A stretch of DNA of 64,000 bases from Rosellinia necatrix (lineage: Eukaryota > Ascomycota > Sordariomycetes > Xylariales > Xylariaceae), in NCBI GenBank assembly GCA_021209875.1, contig JAGYVD010000007.1:2480001-2544000 (forward strand), read 5' to 3'. A model generated the notes under the pieces. It was given only the letters and a program-made list of their open reading frames with translations, did no database searches and was not told the DNA's origin. Positions within the stretch are counted from its first letter, which is position 1; each line of letters opens with the position of its first letter. The position numbers were made by a program, and so were the translations under genes. Shown piece by piece: positions 26,949 to 39,200 of the stretch.

Positions 26949-27129
26949 TGTGAAGCCATCCCAACGGATAACTTCCTTGGTGAAGCCATCCTGGCAGACA
27001 ACTTCCTTTGGGAAGCTTTCCTTTGGTGAAGCCTTCCTTCCGGAAGGCTTCTAGGAATAGATATATACTAGCCTAGGAGATAGATAGTAAATTGATCCCT
27101 CATCTCTCTCCAACTATCTGATGCCTACA
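26949..27129 (+). repeat. Dispersed repeat F, copy 2 (well preserved)
   Basis: 181 bp starting TGTGAAGCC and ending ATGCCTACA, so it has TG...CA ends. It is flanked by AAAAAT on both sides (26943-26948 and 27130-27135), which fits a 6-bp duplication but is low in complexity. The left half is built of degenerate units of about 20-45 bp: GAAGCCATCC, GATAACTTCCTTGG, GAAGCCATCC, GACAACTTCC, GAAGCTTTCC, GAAGCCTTCC. It includes the perfect palindrome GAAGCCTTCCTTCCGGAAGGCTTC in part. The right half carries AGCCTAGG and AGATAGATAG. Copy 1 is at 2701-2903 on the other strand. It could be a solo LTR or a short non-autonomous element. Confidence 0.65.
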
Positions 27130-28941
27130 AAAAATTTAGTTAAAATAAATAGTAATAACTATGTAAAAATTTAAATAAACAATTGTACATGTTAAAATTA
27201 AATAAATTACAGCTTTTAAAAAAAAGCACCGGTTTAATAATAAACCAGTCTTATAATTTTAATAAAAATATAAATTAATTTATAAAAAATTTATTAATTA
27301 TTAAAAACATAGCAATATTTTATAAATATTTAATATAAACAATTAAATTTTTAAAAGCTTTTATTTAATATAATAAATTATAAATATTTATATATATTAA
27401 TCATATAATAAAAACGATCCTAAAAATTATTCCTGCCTTAAACGCATAACGCTTGCAAATGCTGCATCAGAACTATATTTTACATATATGCATCCTCTGC
27501 TTAAAAGATCCCTAAAATAGGGATTCCTGGCTTAATTGCCAAGCCGTTCCACACTACTGTCACATACACATAATAAATAAAATTAACGCCATTAACGCGT
27601 TTGTAGCAAAAGCTAGCAAATAATTAAACAAAGTTTTAAAGCCTAAAATCTAGAAAATTTTATTAATATTAAATATAAAAAAGCTTAATAAAAAAAGAAA
27701 ATTAAAGGTTTAAATAAACAGTCTTTTATATAAAAAAATATTACAGCATTAAAAATTCTTAAGTTGCTAAAAAATACTTAATATTTAAAAAACTAAAATA
27801 TTATTAATATATTAAAAAAACAAATAAAATCTTTTTAATAAGTAATTAATAATAAATAAAACTAAATTTTATTTATATTTTTTAATACATGCGATTAAAA
27901 AAGTTAATATAATATTTAATAAATTTTATAAATAAAATAAAATGTAATAAATTAACGGTTTTTTTTATTTATATTTAACTTTATTATATAGTTTATATAT
28001 AAAAAAAGTATATTGATATTTAATAATTAATTTAAAAGTTTTAAATTAAATCGCTGTTTTAAATAACTATTTGTTATTATTATAATTTATTATTATCGCG
28101 TTAATTAAAAAAGTATCTTTAATTATAATAAATATAACTATGTTTTTAATTAATTTATATTTTATCCTGACTATTAAAACAAATTTATAATAATAAGTTT
28201 TAAAAACAAAAGTAATTAATAATAGCTTTAATAAAATTTTATAATATGTTTCTATATATTTAACATTTTATAAATAAATTACTCTATTTTTGTCGGCATT
28301 ATTATAAAGCTTTTATTAATAATATTATTATTTTTTAAACATTAAAACAGATTATTTTGCTTATTTATATAATATTTTTATATTGTTTAGTAAAAACTCT
28401 TTTTATTTTTCAAAAAAACTTTTATTATATATTTATTTCTAAAATTATTAACTGTTTAAAGAAACGCTTTAAATATATTAATAAAAAAAAAAGAATTAGC
28501 AGTATTTAAAAACTTTAAGGTTTTAAATCAGTTAAAAGCTTTAAAACAATATTTAAAAAATATAAGATTTTTTATATATTATTGCTATATTATAATAAAG
28601 TTGTGAACTTTTATAAAATATAAAATAACGTTATTTAATAAAAACGCACAATAAAATAATATAAAATTAATAATTATAACAAGCTTTAAATATATTATTA
28701 GTTTATATATGCTAAATTAATTATAGTTAAAATAAAATTCTTTAAAGTTTTTTAAAACTTAATCTGTTAAGATATTATATTTTATTATAATAATTTTATA
28801 AAAACATTATATACATAAATAAATAGCTTAGAAAAAAAAGCATTAAAATAATATTATTTTATATTAAAAGTAATAGAATATAAAAACTAAGATTAATAAT
28901 TTTACATATATAAATATTATTAATAATATGTTTAAATTGTT
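27130..28941. other. AT-rich DNA with a low-RIP island at 27420-27600
   Basis: Mostly RIP-degraded. The island keeps CpA-rich words (ATGCTGCATCAGAAC, CACACTACTGTCACATACAC). It holds two inverted repeats: ATCCCTA-AAA-TAGGGAT at 27508-27524 and GGCTT-N7-AAGCC at 27529-27545. ATAATAAA occurs on both sides (about 27405 and 27570) and could be an 8-bp duplication, but in this composition that is weak. No frame. The last bases, TTGTT, are the left duplication of solo LTR G. Confidence 0.45.
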
Positions 28942-29196
28942 TGTTAGAGTAGGCAAGGGGTGCTAGGCTTGGCACCGCCAGTTGCCCCACTGTAAGATTA
29001 GATAAGGTGGCACAGGCCACTTTGGGCTAGACCCACCTGGGCTAGGCCCACCTATCTGTACTAGTAGGTGGAATTCTAGGACTGCACCTAGAATTCCACC
29101 ATCTTTATCACCTACGCGCATACAACACCACAATACAGACCAACATACAGCAAAATACAGCTATTTACAGCTTCATACCCCTGGCCAGACTTATCA
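28942..29196. repeat. Solo LTR G (255 bp, unmutated)
   Basis: Begins TGTTAGAGTAGGC and ends GACTTATCA. It is flanked by the perfect 5-bp duplication TTGTT (28937-28941 and 29197-29201), and has TG...CA ends, as expected of a solo LTR from a family with no other copy here. It is the most G+C-rich segment in the window and shows no RIP. Internal features are a near-tandem GGGCTAG-CCCACCT pair (29028-29052), a perfect palindrome at 29067-29100, and a run of ATACAG units (29130-29170). No open frame of useful length. Orientation unknown. Confidence 0.85.
29067..29100. other. Perfect inverted repeat in LTR G
   Basis: GGTGGAATTCTAGG (29067-29080) and CCTAGAATTCCACC (29087-29100) around the six bases ACTGCA. 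A 14-bp perfect stem is unusual here and would form a strong hairpin in RNA. It may belong to the LTR's transcription or RNA-processing signals; that is inference. Confidence 0.85.
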
Positions 29197-29431
29197 TTGT
29201 TATATATTAAAATTAGAAATCTAATAGAAACTTTCTGAACTAACAATAATTTATATAATTTAAGCTCATTAATGCCTGCAAACTATATTTAAAGCTTTAA
29301 TAAACATGGTAGTTTTTTTTTACTGATTATTTAATAATACAAAACAAATTGAACTAAGTTAACCTTAATAATAAATTTATTAATTATATAAATAAACGTT
29401 TAATGAACGCATTTATATATTTATTATAATA
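29197..29431. other. Host flank of the E/H insertions
   Basis: Short A/T-rich stretch to the left of element H. It ends in TATAATA: TATAA (29425-29429) is the left half of the inferred TSD of E, and TAATA (29427-29431) is the left TSD of H. No gene or repeat recognised. Confidence 0.6.
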
Positions 29432-29676
29432 TGTTATAGGCTGTGCTTATAAGGAAGTATTGGCGCACAAGCTAACACAGGCAAACTGTTATACACTTTT
29501 ATCTTAAACAATTGTTAAATCGTTTATAAACTAACTAATAAACTTGGACTAATATAACTAAAATTAACCAGCTTTATAAAACTATGTTTTATAAGCTATA
29601 TATATATTATTTATAACTTCTGCTATTTAATTAAAAATAAACTTTATTTATTATTTTAATAAATATATTTTTAGCA
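29432..29676 (+). repeat. Left (5') LTR of H
   Basis: 245 bp, TGTTATAGGCTGTGC to TTTTTAGCA. The outer half is preserved (GGAAGTATTGGCGCACAAGC, AACACAGGCAAACTG). The inner half is RIP-mutated compared with its partner (TTTATTTATTATTTTAATAA against CCTTATTTACTGCCCTAATA). Shared core: TTAAACAATTGTTAAAT and AACTATGTTTTATAAGC. Confidence 0.85.
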
Positions 29677-32600
29677 TAAGTTATTATATATTTTTAGCTT
29701 TTAAAACTTTAAATAGATTTATAATAAATTAATTAAGAGCTTTTTAAAACCATTTTCAAATAATAAAATAAAATTTATTTTAATATAAATTATAAAATAT
29801 AATAATAATAATTTAGTATTTTTAAAAAAAATTAACGTTTTATTAAAAAAATAAATTAAAGCTATATATAAACAGCTGAAAAATAATTTTAAATAATTAA
29901 TATATTAATTTTAATATTATTTTTATATTTATTTATTAAACTATATTAAATAGTTTTAAATTTATTTATAAAAGTTAAATATAAATTTTAGCTTAGCTTA
30001 AACCCTTTATAAAAAGTGTTTTACATAAACTATATAAAAAAATATCTATTATATAAATTATAAATGAATAAAAATTTATACATAATAAAAATTAAAATAA
30101 TATAATATTTATATACAGCTTAAAAATAATATATAAATTATTATTAAATTATTTTATATTATAAAGAGCTTTAATATAAACATTAATTTAAAAATATTTA
30201 TAATAATTTTAATAAAGCTATATTTATTATTTATAAGTTGCGCATGGTTTATTAAAAATTAATGCGTATTTTTTGCATTTCTTTTAATTTAAACAACTGT
30301 TATTAAAATTAAATAAAATAAGCTAAATAAATAATATTAAATTATTATTTTTTTAAAACTATAAACAATAAAATAAAATTTTTTTATAAATATATAATTA
30401 TTTAATAATTATTAAAATTATTTTAATTGGGTTTTAAAATAATAAAGAAATTAAAAAACTATGAGATTATTATTGTAAAAACAGCGTTTAAAATAAATAT
30501 AAATATAATATAACTTATAAAAGTTTAGCAGTAAAATTAAAAAAAATTAAAATAATTAAAATTATTTTTTAAACCTATTATTAAATAAAACTTTTTAAAT
30601 AAAGTTTAAGCTGCTTAAACTATAAAAAAAAAAAAATGTTATAAAAAAATAAACAAAAACTGCTTATAATATAAAAAACCAGGCTATTTTATTAAGTTAT
30701 ACTTTATTAAACTAACAAGCAGGCCCAACATTTATATAAATAATATAAAAATAAAAAAAACATGAGGCATAAATAATAGTACAAAATCAGAAAATAAATA
30801 ATTTTTTAAAAAACGCTTTTAGAAGTTAAAATTAACTTAAAAAAAATAACTACTGTTAAACAGCTTATAAACAGCTTGCTTTTTATAATTAAGATATTTA
30901 TAAAAAATGTTATTTTAAAAGCTTTAATTAATTAAAAATATAAATATTATATAGCTATTAATAAAAATATTATTAAAAATATAAGTTATTACAAATAAAA
31001 ATAAAAAACAGGTTTTAAACTAACTGCTAAAAAAAGTTATAAACATTTTTGAAAAAATAAATAAAATAACTTATTTAAATATAAATATAAATAAATATAT
31101 AAAATAAATATATATATATATAATAAAAAGTTATAATATTTATTAAAATTAAAAACTTTAAATTAAAATATAAAGAAATAATATATATTGTTTATAAATG
31201 TTATATAAATATTAAAAAATAATTCATATAATAGTTATAAAAAATATATATATAAATTAAATAAAAATATTAAAACATGTTAAATTATATGTATAATTAA
31301 GATTATCATTTTTATTAAAAAGAAAAAAAATATATAAAACTAAAAAACTTAAACAAAAACTACTTAATGTTTTTTTATAATAATTACTTAAATAAGCTAA
31401 GCTTTTAATTTAAAAACTTTAAATATAACTTAAAAGAACTTTTAAACAAAGTAAAAAATAAAGTAATTTATTTAATAAATATAAAATATAAGTTTTATGT
31501 TTTAACTGTTTAAAAATAAATTAGAAAATATATAAAAATATAAATATATAAAAATATAACAAATTAATTTTATAAAGCTTTTTATATAATATATTAAAAA
31601 TAAACTTTTATTATTAAAAAACTTTTATTAAACTATTAAATAAAATATATATATATATAAACAGTTTGCTAATAAATATATTAATATTTTTATATATACG
31701 CTTAATAATAATTTTAATTTTATGATAATTATAAAATATTTAATAATATTATTAAAAAACAAGTATTTTTTTTTTTTTAAAAACGTTTATAATATTTTTA
31801 TAAACGAAATAGTTTATTAAATTAAACGTTAAATCAGCTTTTATAAAATAAAAATATAAAAAATAAATAAATAAAAACAGCTTTTTAAACTAAGTTTAAA
31901 TTATTTAAATAGCTAAAAATGTGTTTTAGTTTATATAAAACTTTTATAACATTTTAACGTTATCTTAATAATATATTTTAAAACTTTTAAATCGCTTTTA
32001 TATTATATATATTTACCATATGATTATATTTTGTTTAAACTTTTAAATAAACTATTATTATAAATTTAAATAAATTTTAAAATGTTTTTAAACGCCGATT
32101 TTTATTTGAATATTAATAAAAGCAAATTTAAAATTTATTATAAAAATAAATAAAAAATTATAAACTTTAAAAACTATGTATAATTTATAAATAAAAAGTT
32201 TTTATAACGTTTAAAAATATATAAAATTTTAAGCTTTATAAACTTTCATAAAAGTTTATAAAGAATTATTTAAAACAGCGTTATTAACTGCGTTAATAAC
32301 AAAAACGTTTTTTAAATAAAAATTTATAAAAACATAGCTTTTAAATACTTAAAAATATTTTTATAAATAAACTTATATTAGCTTATTTTAATTTTAATAA
32401 AAACTTTTATAAAATAAACAGCTTAAAATAGTTTTATAGAAAATATTTAAGCTAATTAAAAAAAAAACCAAAAATTATAGCCTGTTATAGATTAGTTCTA
32501 TTATTTTATAGCTGCAGAAATTAATTATAAAATTTATAATAAAAAGCTTTTTATAATTATAAACTATTTATAAACTCAGCATGTTAAACTTAGAAATATG

Positions 32601-35600
32601 AACGTATTTTTTTTATAATATTTAATTATAAAAACTTAATTTATTTTATAATTATTAAAAAATTAACTAAAAAACAAGTTTGCTAGGCTAAAAAATTAAC
32701 TAAATATAAATTTACAGTAAAGTTTTATAAAAAACGCTTAAACAGCTAGATAAACGTATTATTAAAATATAACCAGGACTTTTTAAAAAAAACTGAAAAT
32801 AAAAAATATATAAAACAAAATCAACAGCTTTTAAAAAATAAATAGCTGCTTATTAAACTTTTTTTAAACTAACTATAAATTATTTAAATAAATAAATTAA
32901 AAGACATCCTAATTTTTTTTTCACAAAAAAGAATATTTAAAATACTGCTTTTAAAAAAAACCTAAGCTATATGCATTTTACCTGTACTATATAAAAAAAC
33001 GCACGCGTTTTTTTTTTAAAGTTAAATTTTAAAATATTAATTATTAAATATAATTTAAACTTATAGAGCGCGTTAAAATTTAATGACTAGCTTTAAATTT
33101 TTATAAAAACTTTTTAATAAAAATAATAATAAACATTTATAATTTATATTTAATAAAATATTTTAATTAAAAAAAACTATTATAATAAAATTTAAAAAGT
33201 TTTTTAATAAATGTTTTAAAAATATAAAACGTTTTATATATAATTATTATATTTATAATAAAAAATAATATAAAAAACTTAAAAAAGCTTATTATATTTA
33301 TTATTAGTTTTAAGGAAAATTAAAATAAACTTTTAATAACCTTTATAATAAACTTGCTAATAAAAATATAAAACAACTGTATTAATTTAATAATAATTAT
33401 TAATAAGCTTAATAAAGCTGTTAGATTAAAAATAATAGTTTTAATAAATATAAAAACTTATATCAAATAGTTTATATAATATTACTAGCGTTATTATAAG
33501 TTTTTTGCAGCTATAACTAATAATAAAAATATAAATTAAACTAGTTATTTTTAATATAAAATATGCTGATTAATAAATATTAAACAGCGCTGATTTATTA
33601 ATTTATTATTTAAAAATAAATAAAGCTATAAAATAAATAGATTAAAAATGCTAGCATATTTATAAATAGATATTATATATATTTAAAATAATGAGTTTAT
33701 ATTATTTTTAAAAGCTATATGGATTAAAAATATTTAAAATATTATAGCTATTAAATTAAACTTTTTCTTTATAATTTATAAATATTATATAGCTATGATA
33801 TTAATAATTAAAGGTTTAATAGAATTAGTTTATAATTTATAAACTTTAGTGAAAATATTTATATAAAAACTAAAAATAATACAAAATTTATTTAAACAGC
33901 TATAATTATAATATAATAAAACTAAAAAAACTATTAATAATTAATATATGTTAGCTAAGAAGTTTAAAACTAAAGATTTTATTTAATAATTTTTAAAAAT
34001 ATATAAAACGTTATAACTATTTTGAAAATTAATATAATTATATATTAAATATTATATTATTAAAATAATTAATTTTTATATAATAAAATTAAATATTTTG
34101 AAAAATATTTATAACTGTTTTTATATTAAACTTATATATTATATAAAAATAAATCTTTAGTTTTTAAATATTAAAGAACAGCTAACTTTTTTTTATAGAA
34201 ATAATAAAATTAAAAAATAAAAATCAAAAAATAAAAATATTAAAAGCTTATTAAATTTAAAAAACATAAAAAGTTATAAACTAGTTATAAAATAAAAAAA
34301 TATATTAAATTTATTAAAAAACTTTTAAAAACTTTGTAAAATTGAAATAATAAACTATTTTTAAAAAAAAAAAATAAATAAAATAATGATAAACTTAAAA
34401 TAAAAACAAAAAATACAGCTTAAAAATAAAACTTGAAAAAATAATAAATAAAATAAATAAAAATATAAAATATTATATATTTTAATTATAAATAAAATCA
34501 GCTTGTAAATATATTATAAATAATTTAAAAACTATAAAAAAAAACCGTTTAAATAAAACTGGCTAATTTTTTATATTTTTTTATATAAGCTTTAAATAAA
34601 ATAATCATAAACGCTGCATAAGCAGCGCCTAAGCTATTTAATTTGTTGTAATTTTTTATTATTAACCTTTAATTATTTTTAAGCTTTGCTTATAATTAAT
34701 ATAAAAACAGCTAAAATATTTAATAAAAAAAACGCAGCTGCAGCTGCTAAAGTTTTATTAATAACAGCTGTAGCTACGCGGCTTATTATATTATTTTAAA
34801 ATTTAATTAATTTTGTTTATTTTTAAACTATTAATAATTAATATTAAAATAAAGCTTATATTTTTAGCGCTGTTTAAATAAACTTAAAAAAAACGTTTTA
34901 CAAAAAAAATAACAGCTTTTAAAAGGTTATAAATTATTTTATAAATTATAATACAATATATAAATTATTATTTATATGTTAAAACATTTTATTATTTTTT
35001 TAATTAAATATAAATAATATATAAAAAAATATAAACGGCAGGCAAAATATTTATATAACAAGCTTTAATTTTTATTGTTTTAAAAATTATTTTATATAAG
35101 TTTAAATAATAGTAATAATTTTATTTATATGATATATAAACTAAATATAAACAGTAGTTATTAAAATTAAAACTTATTTTTAATATTTTATTAATATAAA
35201 TTAAATATTTTAAAAATTTAAACAAGCTTTAATAAAATTATTTTAATTGTTTAAAAACTTACAAAAATATAATAAACAGCTAATAAAAAAAACTTATAAA
35301 ACTATATTTATTATATAGATAAACGTTTTTAATAAAATATAAAAATATTTAATATCATTTAAACCTATTAAAAACTTATTTATAAATAATATTAATATAA
35401 AATATAAACAGGTATAACAACAGCTAGTTTATTTTAAAATATTTTTCTTATAGTTAGCTTATAATAAGCTTATAAAAAAAACATATTATTAATTTAATCA
35501 ATATAAATAGCTAAAAATTTATAATTTATTAGTTTATTAACGCAGTATATTTATAATATAACGTGTTTATAAATAAAACAAAAGAAAAACCTGGGCAAAA

Positions 35601-36019
35601 TATTAATAAAAAGCTAGCTTATAATAAAATAAACAGAAGAAGCTTCTAAAGCTATTATAAGCGGCATATAAACAGCTTAAAAAAAAAAACTTTTAAGAAT
35701 AAATAGAAAAAAATAAAACAGAGCCGGGCAAAAAGCAGAAAGAAAAAAGCGTAAATAACGCTGAAACTTAATTAATAAAGCTTATAAACAAATAAAAGCA
35801 GCATTAAACGCTAAAAAAAAACCCTAAAAATTAATAAAGAAAACTAAAAAAACCCTATTTTTACTTTTTATTAATAAAATTAATATAAAGCAACAGTTAA
35901 AAATAGCCTGTTTTAATATAGCTATACTAGCAAGCTAAATTAACAAGCCAGCTAAAATATAAATAAAAACAAAGCCTAGCTATAATAATAAAAAAAAAAT
36001 ATAATATTAATAATAAAAT
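29677..36019 (+). other. Internal region of H, 5' part (RIP-destroyed)
   Basis: A-rich on +, closed in all frames. The region just inside the left LTR starts TAAGTTATTATATAT; a primer binding site beginning TGG could have become TAA, but no tRNA match can be claimed. Toward the right end (35580-36000) G and C are denser and the sequence is lysine/arginine-codon-rich, for example 35721-35768 reading EPGKKQKEKSVNNAET. This may be a remnant of a polyprotein tail. The product is not identifiable. Confidence 0.6.
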
Positions 36020-36024
36020 GTTAA

Positions 36025-36229
36025 TAAGAGGTGCACCATAGGGGGGGTTAAAAGTGTATTATAGAAAATAAAGATCTAATTATTCTGATCTAACTTGTAG
36101 ATCTAGCTAAGTGCATGGGCTAAGGCCTATTTATTAGGGCTAATTTTAAGTGATAAAATGCGTAGCTTTGTTATGCTATAGGTAAAGTTATAACGTTTAT
36201 ATAAGCGACTTTTTTGTTAGCGCATATTA
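36025..36229 (-). repeat. Left LTR of E'
   Basis: On + it starts TAAGAGGTGCACCATAGG, sharing the terminal GAGGTGCACC with the E LTRs, and ends GCGCATATTA. The middle differs from E, so E' is a sister subfamily. The outer left end is preserved. The inner right end is mutated: ACTTTTTTGTTAGCGCATATTA against CTCCCCTGTCGGCGCGTATTA in the partner. Immediately inside lies AAATGCCGCG. Confidence 0.88.
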
Positions 36230-39200
36230 AAATGCCGCGTTAAATTTTATGTTTTTGCTAATTTTAGCAATTTTATTACGTGCTTTTATAAAAACGTTTT
36301 TTTTTTAAGCTAGCTTTTATTTTTAGTTATAAGCTGTATTAGTTTTAATATTATTTAATAAGTTTTTTATTATGTTATAGCTGTTTTTTATTATTTATTA
36401 ATTAAATTTATAATTTTATTTTTTATTTAATAAAATAATTTAAACTGTTTTGTTTATAGTTAAGTTTATATTTTAAAATAATTTTATTTTATAAATGTTT
36501 TTTTATTAAAGTTTTGTTTAGCTTTTATTAAATTAAAAATAAGATTTTTGTTTAAAAGATTATATTTTTTAAAGTTATGTATAAATGTTTTATAAAAATA
36601 ACTAAATAAATATAAAATTTTTAAAAAATTTAATTTATAAGCTAAGTTTTTAATTTATTGTTTAATGATTTAAAGTTTGGATTTTTATTATAAATATTTT
36701 TAAAAAGTTAGCAAAATAAATAATATTTTTATATAAGCATAAATAAATTTAATTTTTTTTTTAAATTTTCGCAGGTAATATTTAATTTTATAGTTTTATT
36801 TTATAGCAGGTCGGGCAAAATTTATTATAAAATATATATTTTATAAAATATTTGTAAAAAAAACATATTTTAATATATTTTTGATTTTTAAAGTTTATTA
36901 GCGTTTTTAATATATTAAAACTTTAAATTTAAATAATTATTTATAAAAATAAAATATATAGTTTTATTATATATAGCGTTTATATTTTATTATAAAAAAT
37001 ATAATATTATATTGTTATTTTAACTGTTTAATTTTTATGTGTTAAAAGCTGTTTGTTTAAAAATAATATACAGATGTTATTATTAGTTTAATATTTAAAG
37101 TTTTTAAATATTTTGCCAGAATTTAAATATAAATTTTTAGTTTTAGTTAAAAATAATGCTTTAATTATTTAATAAAAGTTGTTTAGTTAATATAGTGTTT
37201 TGTTTTTTTGCTGTATATTTTTTATTTTTAGAAATTAATAAAGTATGTTTTAATATAAAGCAAAATATAGTTATTATTACGTTATATGTTTTAAAATATA
37301 GCTTTTTTTTGTTTAATTGCTAAAATATATTTTTATTTCAATTTTAATAAAGCTAAAATAAAATCTATATTTATAATATATATAAATAAAAAGTTATTTA
37401 GTTTAATTAGTTTTAATTTTTTATTAATAATTGCTTGTTAGTTTAGTTTAAATTATATGCGTTATAATATCTAATATAATTTTTATTGTTTATATTTTAT
37501 TAGCTATAATAAATAGTTTTAGCGTTTATATTATATATTAAACGCTATAATATTATTTATTATTATACGTTTATTTTAATATTTTTTAATTATTTTAATT
37601 AAAATATATAAACATTTTATACTTGCGTATATATTATATATTAGTCTGTTTGCTGTAATATTAAAAAATATTTAAGTTTAAAATAAATTATAACGTTTTT
37701 ATTGCTTTTTTTTAAATGTTTTAAAAGTTTTTAATATTTATATATATTTTAGTTTTTATATATAATATTATAAATTTATTTTTAATGTTGTATTTATTAT
37801 TGCTTTTAATATAAATATATAAAACGCTGCTTTTAATTCTTTTATATTATATTTAATATTAGTTTATTATTTGTTTTATTAGCTTTTTGTTTATTTTTAT
37901 ATATTTAATACTATTTATAAACAGTTAAACATGTTTAAAATATAGTTAAGTTTTTTAACAGATAATATATATATAGTTTATATTATAATAAATAAATAAA
38001 TAAATTAATTAGTTTTTAGTTAATATATTTTATAGCTGTAGTTTTTAACGTAGTATATTTAATAATATTTTTATAACTAAATAATTTATTAATATTATTA
38101 TTAGTTTTTGTTTAATTATATTATAATATATAGTTTTTAGTTATTTAGACCTCGTATATTATTTTTAGTTTTAAAAGCTTATAATTTATTTTTATATTTG
38201 TTAATAATTTGCTTAAATATATTACTAGTTAAACTTTTATATTAAAGATAATATTTTCTAGTTTTTATATATATTTAAGCTTTAAATAAAATCTTATTAT
38301 TTGAAATTTTTTTATATTAATTTATTAATTTATAAAAATAACTTTTATATAAGTTATAATAATATAGCATAATCTTTTTATATATAGTATTTTATACAGC
38401 TTTAAAAATATTATTTTTAAAAATATTAGTTTATAATATTTAGATTTTATAGAGTTTTTATATTTGCTAAGCTTTTTTGTTTTAAGATAACTAGTTTATC
38501 TGTTTTTTGCTAATAAAGCTGCTTTTTTTTTCATAGAAATTTAATTAGTTTAATATAATATAAGATCAGGCTGCGTAAAAATCCTTTTGTTTTTATATAT
38601 TGTTTAAAAGCTTTTAATTAATTTAAAAAAGCTAGGTTATAAATTGCCATAATATAATTTTTTAATATTATTATTTTAAACGTATTTATTTTAAATTTAA
38701 ATAAGTTTAATTAAAAATATTTTATAAAAACTGTATTAATAATATAACTATATATTAATTTTTAAATAATTAAAATATAGTTTTTAAATTTTTTATATTA
38801 TATTATTATATTAAAAATATTATTATATTATTTATAAAAGCTTTGCAGTATTTTTAAAATGTTTTGAAAAATTGTTTATATAGCGCTGCATATATATTAA
38901 AAAATTATAAAACTTATTACTATTATATAATATTTTTTTTTTTTTAAACTAATAATAATAAATCGGTTTTAAAATCTAAATATATTAAAACTAATAAAAA
39001 AATAACTGTTTTAATTATTATTATAAAATGTTTTCTTTTTAAAATTTAAAATTTCTGCTTGTAATAATAATAAATAATTGTTTAGTACTGCTATTTTGTT
39101 TAAATTTTTTAAGTTGACAACTACTCAGCCGTTTTATATTATAATATTTAAAAGTTTTATTTTATTTAATATTAATCGCTAGCTTATAAATATAAAATAT

